Below are positions 18,441 through 27,600 of a stretch of 64,000 bases of DNA, in pieces; within the stretch, counting starts at the first letter, position 1, and every line of letters starts with the position of its first letter. The translations under genes and the position numbers were made by a program. Origin of the DNA: Candidatus Liminaster caballi (GTDB lineage Bacteria > Bacteroidota > Bacteroidia > Bacteroidales > UBA3663); contig JAGHUA010000002.1 of assembly GCA_018065085.1 (NCBI GenBank), positions 61,724-125,723 of the forward strand, read 5' to 3'. The notes beneath the pieces were generated by a model. That model was not told the origin of the DNA. It saw only the letters and a list, made by a program, of their open reading frames with translations, and searched no databases.

Positions 18441-19184
18441 TAAGTATTCGTGAGTGTATTCGTTCTCACTTGTTCGTATGGCGAGTGTTTTCCTCTCGGG
18501 CACTACTGCGCTCCGTCCGATGATGCACACCTTCCTTTTGCACGGTTTGCCAAGTCTTGTCACCACGTCGGTGATGCTCACGGGGCTCAAGCCAGCCTTC
18601 ACAGCCTCGGTCATCACTTCCTGGTCGTAGGCGGTGGGGTAGATGAGAGCCAGCCGTCCGTCGTCGGTGAGCCATTGCTTTGCGCACTGCATGATCTGGC
18701 ACAGCGGCAGGGCGTCCTTGTGTCTGGCCACGGCACGCGCCTCGTCCTCGGGCTTGAGCGTCGCGTTGTAGAATGGCGGATTGCTCACCATCAGGTCATA
18801 CCTCTCGCTCTCCGTCTGATTGCCGGTGTGCGCATCCCTTTCGTTCATGAAGTCGAGAAGCGACGCATTGATGGCGGTCAGATGCTCGCTCCATGGCGAT
18901 GCCTCGAAGTTCTCGCTTGCCTGCCTTGCGGCGTCAGGGTCAATCTCCACGGCGTCGATATGGTAGTCATGACCAGCCGCCTCTTTTTCGATGTTCCGAG
19001 CGTTCGACTGCTCAATCTTCTGAGCCGTCATCAGGGCGATAAGACCGGTTCCTGCTCCGATGTCCAGCACCCTGTGGCAGCCGGAAGGATCTACCATCGC
19101 CCCCAGCAGCACGCCGTCCGTACCCACTTTCATGGCACAACGGTCCTGTGCCACATCGAACTGCTTGAAATGGAACACGCTCAT
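18405..19184 (-). CDS. trmN6: tRNA1(Val) (adenine(37)-N6)-methyltransferase
   Basis: MSVFHFKQFDVAQDRCAMKVGTDGVLLGAM; VLDIGAGTGLIALM; DLMVSNPPFYNATLK (NPPF/Y). Confidence 0.92.
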   Translation of the reverse strand: MSVFHFKQFDVAQDRCAMKVGTDGVLLGAMVDPSGCHRVLDIGAGTGLIALMTAQKIEQSNARNIEKEAAGHDYHIDAVEIDPDAARQASENFEASPWSEHLTAINASLLDFMNERDAHTGNQTESERYDLMVSNPPFYNATLKPEDEARAVARHKDALPLCQIMQCAKQWLTDDGRLALIYPTAYDQEVMTEAVKAGLSPVSITDVVTRLGKPCKRKVCIIGRSAVVPERKTLAIRTSENEYTHEYLKLTQDFYLSIN

Positions 19185-19232
19185 CCTTCTCTCTGTATTA
19201 TACCACTGGGTCTTGACAATCTCCCTGCGGTC

Positions 19233-20084
19233 TTAGTTCTCGGCCAGCATAGGCCATGGGTTATGTTCGATGCCACCCATCTTGAGCATCTGATCCCACA
19301 CCTCCTGCATGAGTTTCTCGACAGCCTGTTTGCGAGGCAGCGAAGTGTCGGGCATCACCGGAGTGCCGATGTGGCAGGTAATGAGCGGCACGTTCTTCTT
19401 GCCCGTCAGACGGTACAGGCCAGTGCGTTTGCGATAGGTGATGTAGCAGGGAAGGATAGGGCATCCCCAGTTGAATGCCATGGTAAACGCGCCCTTGTGG
19501 AATGGCTTGAGCGGCTTGTAGAACGGCCAGCTGATTCCCTCTGGGAAGAGGTGTATCCAGTAACCCTCCTTGAATCGGCGGTCGATGGCCTCGTTGAACA
19601 GCTTCATGGCCTTGAGACCTGTCGGGATCGGAATGCCGCCAATGTATTTCATGTGCCAGTAGTCCTTGGTCTTCATGTTCTCGCCGTACATCGGGATGTA
19701 GAACGACTTGCCAGTGGCCTGGATGAGCGACACCATGTCCCAGCGGTAGGCATGGTTGCAGGTGGTGACGCATCCGTTCTTCAGCACGTCCTTGTATTTC
19801 TTCAGGTTCTCCCTGCCCTCGGCCTTGAAACCGTAGATAAGGTGCTGGAGGAAGAACACCAGCGTGTGGCACTTCACGAAGGCCAGCGCGTGGTTCAGCT
19901 TATAGTTCCATGTGTCCTCATAATAAGGGTAAGTCTCGTCGATGGCAAATTCCCTTACCTTCGGTTTGTTATAGAGGCGTTCGGTGGGGTCGTCAGGGTA
20001 TTCGATGTCCGTGTCGGGCACATACACGCCCTCTGCCACCTTCATTTCCTTGTATTGCGGATTATCAATGGTTCTGAATCGCAT
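19233..20084 (-). CDS. 1-acyl-sn-glycerol-3-phosphate acyltransferase family (PlsC-like)
   Basis: TTCNHAYRWDMVSL (variant HX4D) and HLFPEGISWPFYKPLKPFHKGAF. Start moved to ATG 20084. Confidence 0.83.
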   Translation of the reverse strand: MRFRTIDNPQYKEMKVAEGVYVPDTDIEYPDDPTERLYNKPKVREFAIDETYPYYEDTWNYKLNHALAFVKCHTLVFFLQHLIYGFKAEGRENLKKYKDVLKNGCVTTCNHAYRWDMVSLIQATGKSFYIPMYGENMKTKDYWHMKYIGGIPIPTGLKAMKLFNEAIDRRFKEGYWIHLFPEGISWPFYKPLKPFHKGAFTMAFNWGCPILPCYITYRKRTGLYRLTGKKNVPLITCHIGTPVMPDTSLPRKQAVEKLMQEVWDQMLKMGGIEHNPWPMLAEN

Positions 20085-20112
20085 TTTTTTTGTATGGTTC
20101 AATAAATCGGTT

Positions 20113-21003
20113 TTACATCTTGTTCTTGCTGTGCCACTCCGGCACCTGGTTGTTGATAAAGTGGAAGAAGCAGGCACCCTGAGTGTCGAGCTCGCCATCT
20201 ACAATGCCCACTATCTCCACGCTTGCCCTCACACACAGCTGCATGTCGTTCTTGCGGCGAATCTCCTGCTCGAAGATCACACGCGGTCCGTCCTGCCTGA
20301 TGTTCATGAGCGAATGGAATTTCTCGGCAGCCATCATCGGGCGGATGAATTTCAGATCCACCTTCGACACCATCATGTCCACACCGTTCTCATGCCACTT
20401 GCGGAAAGTCTCGCCCATCTCCTCCATAAACTCCAGGCGCGTCACCTCCAGGTATCGCTGCACGAAGGCATTTGTGGCCGATCCGTATCGGTCGCATTCA
20501 TAGTCGCGCACCTTCATCTCATAGTCATAGATCACGTCGTCGATATGGTTTGGGATCTTCGAATTGGTGCGGCGCGAGGCAGGCTGCTCCTGGAACTCCA
20601 CGCCGTGTTCCTTCATATAGTCAGCAAAGATTTCGCCACGGGTGAGCTTGCCGTTGAGACCCACAGCCACATCCACACGGGCTCGCATACAGAGCTCGCC
20701 CGACTCTCGGCGGAAGTCCTGTATGTAGATGTATCTGGCTCCCTCCCTGTGCATGTTGAGGCACGAACGGAAAGTCTCTCCGGCCACGATTGGCGAACGG
20801 TATTGAATGGCTGTCTCATACACCACGAAGTCAATGCCCCTCTCCACACTCCATTCGTTGCGGATGATGCCGATGCTCTCCAGGAACTCGGTTCGGGTCT
20901 GCATGAGCAGGTTGTGGTAATAGGCATTGTTCACCACACCCTGCATGTCACATTCAAAGTCGCGTATTTTGACAATCGATTCAAAAAGATACTTCTTAGT
21001 CAT
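20113..21003 (-). CDS. Double-hotdog acyl-CoA thioesterase-like protein
   Basis: Two tandem 4HBT-like units: KIRDFECDMQGVVNNAYYHNLLMQTRTEFLESIG and KVRDYECDRYGSATNAFVQRYLEVTRLEFMEEMG. Confidence 0.85.
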   Translation of the reverse strand: MTKKYLFESIVKIRDFECDMQGVVNNAYYHNLLMQTRTEFLESIGIIRNEWSVERGIDFVVYETAIQYRSPIVAGETFRSCLNMHREGARYIYIQDFRRESGELCMRARVDVAVGLNGKLTRGEIFADYMKEHGVEFQEQPASRRTNSKIPNHIDDVIYDYEMKVRDYECDRYGSATNAFVQRYLEVTRLEFMEEMGETFRKWHENGVDMMVSKVDLKFIRPMMAAEKFHSLMNIRQDGPRVIFEQEIRRKNDMQLCVRASVEIVGIVDGELDTQGACFFHFINNQVPEWHSKNKM

Positions 21004-21171
21004 TACCTTAATAATATAAGCGCGGCAAAGATAGTAAAAAAAAGGCAAAGTTGGACAAAATGACCGTTAAAATTGCCAAAAACGGGTTTGAAAGCCGTTT
21101 TTTATTGAATAATGTCAGCTGTTCGTTTAAAAGTAGATGGCAGTTTACGATGAATTGACTATCTTTGCGGC

Positions 21172-23790
21172 GTGAAAATATATTTAAGGTTACGTATTCT
21201 GTTGCTCGTTCTGACAGGTGTTTTACTGTCGTCGGTGGCTGTCGCTCAGCCATCCACCCCGGTGCGCATCACCGTCAGCGGCTTCGTGACCGACAGTCTT
21301 TCGGGCGAACGTCTTGAATTCATCACCCTTCAGGAGAAGAGCACCACCAACGGCACCATCACCGGCACCGATGGCAGCTACTCGCTTCTGCTGCGCTCCA
21401 ACGGCATCCTCGTCGTCTCGTGTGTGGGTTATAAGACAAAGGAAATAAATGTCGGCACTCGCACTCATAAACTCAACGTCCAGCTTGTCCCCACCGACTA
21501 TCAGCTTTCCGAGGTCGAGGTTCGTCCGCGCCGTGAGCATTACCGTCGTCGCAACAATCCTTCGGTCGAACTGGCCCGCAACGTCATCCGCCACATGTCC
21601 GACAGCGCCCTGACCGATCACGATTTCTATACCTGCGAGCGCTACGAGAACACCACCTATTCGCTCAATAACTTCGACGGTCCGATCTATCGCAGCTGGC
21701 AGAAGAAGTTCCCTGACATCGACCAGTACATCGACACAGCCTATTCCGGCAGCGTCATCCTTCCTGCGTCGAGCGATGAGAACATCGAGCGACTCTACTA
21801 TCAGCGTGACCCACGTCGCGAACGTTCCATCCAGCTCGGACAGCGTCATGTGGGCCTCGACGAGATGCTTCCGCCCGACATCATCGGCAAGGTGCAGGCC
21901 GAGTGCTTCCCTGAGATTGACATCAACGAGAAGGACATCTATATGTTCACCAACAAGTTCGTCAATCCGCTCACTCCGTTTGCCATCGCGTTCTATAAGT
22001 TCTATATTCTCGACACCCTCACGGTCGATACCGGACAGAAGGTCATCGACCTCGGTTTCGCGCCGCTTGTGCCTGAGTATTTCGGCTTCATCGGCCATCT
22101 CTATGTCGATGCCGACTCATCGTATTTCCTGCGCAAGGTGGAGTTCAACCTGCCGCCTGACATCAATATCAACTTCGTGCGCAACATGCGATTCACCCTC
22201 GAACAGGATCGCCTTGCCGACGGCACACGTGTCGTCACCCGCAAGAAGTTCGAGAGCGAGATGACCGTGGTGGGCGAGACCACCGGCCTCTTTGCCCAGC
22301 GCGAGATGGTCTATAGCAAATACTCGTTCGATGCGCCCGACGACGAGGGTCTTCGTCTCCTTTCCGGCCGCACGCCGCGAATCGTGGCCGAAGACGTCAC
22401 CATGCGCGACGACGCCTTTTGGGACGAACATCGTGAGGGCGAGAGTCAGCCGCGCGGAGCTCAGGTTTCGTCGATGATGGACGCCATGCGTCAGGTGCCT
22501 TTCTTCAAATACACCGAGATGGTGCTGACATGGCTCTTCAAGGGTTATGTGCCGCTCACCAAGCAGCCGTTCGAGGAGAATAAGTTCCTCTTCGGTCCTG
22601 TCAACACACTCGCCAGCTACAACTCGTTCGAAGGTCTCCGCACACGTGTCGGCGGCATCACCACGGCGCGTCTCAACCCACATTGGTTCGGCTATGGATT
22701 TGTGGCATACGGCACAAAAGACCAGCGCTTCAAGTATGACGCCCGTCTGGAGTATTCCCTCCGTCGCTGTAAGCGTCACAGCAACGAGTTCCCTATCAAT
22801 AAGTTCTCAGCCGAATATTCGTTCGACACACATCTGCTCGGCCAGGATCCGTCCACATCGAAGGATAATTTCCTGCTCTCCGTCAAGCGCGACGATGCCG
22901 AGAAGATCACCTATTCACGCCGTGCCGACCTGACCTATCGCCGAGAGTTCCATGGCGGCTTCAGCTACATGCTTCAGGGCACCTGGCAGCGTGAATACAG
23001 CACCGCCTACGCGCCTTTCGAACTTGTCGGAGCCACAGCGCCGCCGCCCACCCCTTGGGGCGTCCATCATTACGACATGACCATGGCTCATGCCCGTCTG
23101 CGCTATGCACCTCATGAGACCTTTGTCGAGATGCGTCTCACCCGTACGCCTATCAATCATCAGCATCCAATCTTCACCCTCGACCACACATCGGCAGCCA
23201 AGGGCGTCCTTGGTTCTGACTTCGACTATCATCGCACCGAGTTCACGTTCCAGAAGCGCTTCTGGTTCTCGGCCTTTGGCTATATCGATGCCTATCTGAA
23301 CGCAGGCAAGATTTGGTCACAGTCGCCATACGCCCTGCTTGCCATACCTAATAGCAACCTCGGCTTCACCATTCAGTCGCATGCGTTCTCACAGCTCAAC
23401 GCCATGGAATTCGTGGCCGATCAGTATGCCCACTTCGAACTTGAATATTATCTTAACGGCTGGGTGTTCAATTCCCTGCCATTGCTCAAACGACTGAAGT
23501 GGCGTGAGGTTCTTACCTTCCGTGGCTATTACGGCTCGTTGTCCGACAAGAACAATCCAGCCGCAGTCACCGCCGACAACCAGTGGCTTAACCCCGGCCT
23601 CTACCGTTTCCCTTCTGGCGGTCGCACCGTCTATGCCTCAATGCCTGATGGCCCTTACATGGAGGCTGCCGTCGGCATCGAGAACATCTTCAAGGTCTTG
23701 CGCATCGACTACATCCGCCGCCTCAACTATTACAACCACGAAAACGTTGCTCGCAACGGCTTCCAGCTCGCCGTGCATATCACGTTCTGA
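21172..23790 (+). CDS. DUF5686 / carboxypeptidase-regulatory-like domain outer-membrane protein
   Basis: GTG start and signal peptide; VSGFVTDSLSGERLEFITLQEKSTTNGTITGTDGSYSLLLRS...VVSCVGYK; long beta-barrel-like C-terminus. Confidence 0.82.
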   Translation: MKIYLRLRILLLVLTGVLLSSVAVAQPSTPVRITVSGFVTDSLSGERLEFITLQEKSTTNGTITGTDGSYSLLLRSNGILVVSCVGYKTKEINVGTRTHKLNVQLVPTDYQLSEVEVRPRREHYRRRNNPSVELARNVIRHMSDSALTDHDFYTCERYENTTYSLNNFDGPIYRSWQKKFPDIDQYIDTAYSGSVILPASSDENIERLYYQRDPRRERSIQLGQRHVGLDEMLPPDIIGKVQAECFPEIDINEKDIYMFTNKFVNPLTPFAIAFYKFYILDTLTVDTGQKVIDLGFAPLVPEYFGFIGHLYVDADSSYFLRKVEFNLPPDININFVRNMRFTLEQDRLADGTRVVTRKKFESEMTVVGETTGLFAQREMVYSKYSFDAPDDEGLRLLSGRTPRIVAEDVTMRDDAFWDEHREGESQPRGAQVSSMMDAMRQVPFFKYTEMVLTWLFKGYVPLTKQPFEENKFLFGPVNTLASYNSFEGLRTRVGGITTARLNPHWFGYGFVAYGTKDQRFKYDARLEYSLRRCKRHSNEFPINKFSAEYSFDTHLLGQDPSTSKDNFLLSVKRDDAEKITYSRRADLTYRREFHGGFSYMLQGTWQREYSTAYAPFELVGATAPPPTPWGVHHYDMTMAHARLRYAPHETFVEMRLTRTPINHQHPIFTLDHTSAAKGVLGSDFDYHRTEFTFQKRFWFSAFGYIDAYLNAGKIWSQSPYALLAIPNSNLGFTIQSHAFSQLNAMEFVADQYAHFELEYYLNGWVFNSLPLLKRLKWREVLTFRGYYGSLSDKNNPAAVTADNQWLNPGLYRFPSGGRTVYASMPDGPYMEAAVGIENIFKVLRIDYIRRLNYYNHENVARNGFQLAVHITF

Positions 23791-23835
23791 CACACCCACA
23801 GCACATTCATTCAATACCTACATCCTTTGACCACG

Positions 23836-24129
23836 AAACTTTTGTTTGGACTTCCCAAGGTCTTAGGAAATCCCGGCGAAACTTTCATTTGGACTTCCCA
23901 AGTCTTAGGAAGTGCTGCCAAAACTTTCATTTGGGCTTCCCAAGTCTTAGGAAGTGCTGCCAAAACTTTCATTTGGACTTCCCAAGACTTAGGAAATCCC
24001 GCCGAAACTTTCATTTGGACTTCCCAAGACTTCGGAAATCCCGGCAAAACTTTCATTTGGACTTCCCAAGACTTAGGAAACGCTGCCGAAACTTTCATTT
24101 GGACTTCCTAAGACTTAGGAAGTCCTCAG
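23836..24129. repeat. Minisatellite array A: 7 units of about 42 bp (AAACTTTCATTTGGACTTCCCAAGACTTAGGAAATCCCGCCG)
   Basis: Unit starts 23836, 23879, 23921, 23963, 24005, 24047, 24089; dyad core TTCCyAAGACTTAGGAA. Confidence 0.95.
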
Positions 24130-24374
24130 AACATTGTTCTCAGCATTTCCAGAAACCTAGAAATCCTCAGAACATTGTTCCCAGCATTTCCCAAGAGTTA
24201 GGAAGTCGCTAGAACATTGTTCTCAGCATTTCCAGAAACCTAGAAGTCCTCAGAACATTGTTCTCAGCATTTCCCAAGAGTTAGGAAGTCGTCAGAACAT
24301 TGTTCTCGGCATTTCCCAAGAGTTAGGAAATCCTCAGCACATTGTTCCGAGCATTTCCCAAGACCTGGGAAGCG
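24130..24374. repeat. Minisatellite array B: 6 units of 41/42 bp (AACATTGTTCTCAGCATTTCCCAAGAGTTAGGAAGTCGTCAG)
   Basis: Unit starts 24130, 24171, 24213, 24254, 24296, 24338; shares the TTTCCcAAGAgTTAGGAA core with A and adds AGAACAtTGTTCT. Confidence 0.94.
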
Positions 24375-24480
24375 ATTTTGCTTGACTCCTGATAGGTAAC
24401 TTTCTCCATACAGAGCGCAGCGGTCACCTCGTCAGAGGTACTAACGGTAGTTTATTTAAAAATATTTTATTTAAATTACC

Positions 24481-24506
24481 AGCACTACAGTGCGCACTAT
24501 AGTGCT
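24481..24506. promoter_or_regulatory. 26-bp near-perfect palindrome AGCACTACAGTGCGCACTATAGTGCT
   Basis: Half-sites AGCACTACAGTGC|GCACTATAGTGCT are reverse complements with a single mismatch, in the AT-rich region upstream of the helicase. Confidence 0.8.
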
Positions 24507-24657
24507 TCCAAATGCGACTATCTGCACGCTGAAAATGAGTGCCATTTCTTCAAATTATTGTTGCGATTTTGTCACTAAATTGCCTTGAAATATCGTTATT
24601 CTTGTAGTAAATAGCAAAAATCTTCATCTAAAAGTACCATCGTAACGAAAAAATCAT

Positions 24658-24665
24658 TATATTTG
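24658..24665 (+). promoter_or_regulatory. -7 box TATATTTG for the helicase gene
   Basis: TATATTTG 19 bp upstream of ATG 24684. Confidence 0.5.
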
Positions 24666-24683
24666 CCCTGCATTAGTAAAGAA

Positions 24684-27600
24684 ATGTCAATCTGGGAAAA
24701 AATACAGGAACTGATGAGAACCACAGAGGTAAATGCTTCTGAGGGCGTTGTTGTTCGTGCTCAGAGGCGGGATGCTTCGCTTTATGCTTTTGTGGATACC
24801 GAGGTAGGAGTGCGTGACCATAAGGTGCATGACATTGGGGCGTTACGTCATGATGGGGCCGTGTATCATGGAGCATCGAAAAGTGAGTTGATGAAGTTCC
24901 TGGAGGAGGTTGACTATCTATGCGGACATAATATCATACGGCATGATGCTAAGTATCTGTTCGGTGAGAATGGGCAAAGATGGCAGTTGATTGATACTTT
25001 GTACGTATCCCCTTTGCTGTTTCCTGAACGTCCTTACCACAAACTGCTGAAGGACGAGAAGTTGCAGACGGATGAACTGAACAATCCTGTTAATGACTGC
25101 CAAAAAGCACGTGACCTGTTGATGGACGAAGTGTCTGCATGGAGACGTTTGCCACAAGAAAAGCAGAGGATTTATGTAGCATTGTTGCGCGACAAAGTGG
25201 AGTTTGCAGGCTTTGTAGAGTTTATAGAGGACAAGGAATTTGATAACTTGCAGAATGAGGCATTGTCTGAACTCATCCGACAAACATACAAGGGCAAGAT
25301 TTGCGAGAATGCAAATTTAACGGCACTCGTAGATTCACATCCCATAGAGCTGGCGTATGCACTTGCACTTATTGATACGAGCGACCATCGCTCAATCACT
25401 CCGAGTTGGGTGCTGAAGAACTATCCTGCGGTGGAGTATGTGGTTCGGCTGTTACGACACACGAGATGTAACGATGGTTGCTGTTATTGCAACAGTCAGC
25501 TAGACGTGCATCAGAACCTGAAGGCATTCTTTGGCTACGACCAGTTCCGAACATACGACGGCGAACCCTTGCAAGAGAATGCGGCAAAAGCGGCTGTGGA
25601 AGGCAAATCATTGTTGGCTATCTTTCCGACAGGTGGAGGCAAATCACTCACGTTCCAGTTGCCAGCTTTGATGGAAGGGCGAAGCGTGCATGGCCTTACA
25701 GTAGTCATCTCACCTCTGCAGTCGCTGATGAAGGACCAGGTCGATAATCTTGCAGATCGAGGAATTACCGATGCCGTAACCATCAACGGATTGTTAGATC
25801 CTATCACACGTTCGCTTGCCATTCAGCGCGTGATGGATGGTGATGCCTCGTTGTTGTATATTGCCCCTGAGATGCTTCGTTCTAACACCATAGAACGTAT
25901 ACTTTTGGCTAGACATGTGGTGCGGTTTGTAATTGACGAAGCCCATTGCTTCTCATCATGGGGGCAAGATTTCCGAGTTGATTATCTCTACATAGGCAAG
26001 TTTATCCGAAAGTATCAAGAGAAGAAGGGACTAAAGACTCAGATTCCTGTTTCTTGTTTTACAGCCACAGCAAAGCAGAAGGTGGTGCAGGACATCTGCG
26101 ATTATTTCAAGGAAACATTAGGCCTTACGCTGGAACTATTCGCCTCAAGTGCATCACGTACCAATCTTCGCTATTCCGTGATACATGCCGATACTGATGA
26201 TGACAAATACCAAAAACTCCGTGGGCTAATTGCAGAAAGTGATTGTCCGACCATTGTCTATGTGTCACGCACAAAACGCACGAATGAACTTGCCCAGAGG
26301 CTTACGCGTGACGGTTATAAGGCTTTGCCGTTCAACGGAAAGATGGATGCAGATGAGAAAGTAGTCAATCAGGAAGCCTTCATGAGCGATCAGGTGCGCA
26401 TCATTGTGGCGACATCCGCCTTTGGCATGGGTGTTGACAAGAGCGATGTGGGTCTTGTAGTGCATTACGACATTTCTGATTCGCTGGAGAACTATGTGCA
26501 GGAGGCGGGACGCGCTGGTCGTGATCCGCATCTAAATGCTCGGTGCTATGTTCTCTATAGCGACAATGATCTCGACAAACACTTCGTCCTGCTCAATCAG
26601 ACGAAACTGAGTATCAGCGAGATTCAGCAGATATGGAAAGCCGTCAAAGAACTGACACGCCATCGCGAAAAAGTATGCAGTTCTGCCCTGGAGATAGCAA
26701 GAAAAGCCGGATGGGATGATTCCGTTTCTGACATAGAAACGCGAGTTCGTACTGCCATTTCAGCTCTTGAACAAGGTGGCTATCTGGAACGAGGAAACAA
26801 TGTGCCACATGTCTATGCAACTGGCATCACGGTGAAAAATATGGATGAAGCACGTAGGCGTATCACCGAATCCGTACTTTTTGAAAGTGAAGAGGTGGAA
26901 ATGGCTGTCCGTATCATCAAGTCGCTTATTTCGCAGAAGAGTATCGCTAAGGCGCAGGATGCTGAGGCAGAATCGCGCATTGACTATCTGGCAGACATAC
27001 TCGGATTGACCAAAGCAGAGGTAGTGTCGTCTGTAGAACGCATGCGTCAGGAAGGTATTCTTGCCGACACAAAGGACATTTCTGCATTCCTCATCGATGG
27101 TGATACGGAACGTAAGTCGCGTACATTACTCGATAGGTTTGCCAAGTTGGAACAATACATCCTTGAACGCATACCTGACGACTCGTTGAAAATATCGTGC
27201 AAGCAACTCAATGACGATGCGGTGAACAATGGTATTGCAACCTCCCGAGAGAAGGATATCCGTACGTTGCTTTATTTTCTGACCATCAAGGGCTATACTC
27301 GCAAGAAAGAGGATGGAGCGCACAACATGGAGGTGACGCGTAAAGCTGATAGAGAGGCTACTCTTGCCCGATTCCAGAAGCGCATAGATGTGTCACGCTT
27401 TGTGGTGGAATGGCTCTACAATCTGGCTCAGGAAAGAGCGAAGGAAGATGGCAAGACGATTGCCGTGCAGTTCTCTGTCGTGGAATTGCTGAAGGAAATG
27501 CAACAAAGAGGAAGTTTGTTGTTTAGCTCGTTTGCTGACCTTCAGTTGGAAGATGTGGAAGAAGCATTATTGTACTTGTCGAAGATTGGGGCTTTGAAAT

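Noticed and set aside
18450-20105. 551-aa + strand ORF antisense to trmN6 and the acyltransferase
   Set aside because: The opposite strand carries clear conserved families; the His/Leu/Val-rich antisense translation shows no domain and is typical of codon-bias mirror ORFs.
23836-24374. CRISPR array hypothesis for the 42-bp repeats
   Set aside because: Repeats are contiguous with no variable spacers between conserved repeats, and there are no cas genes nearby.
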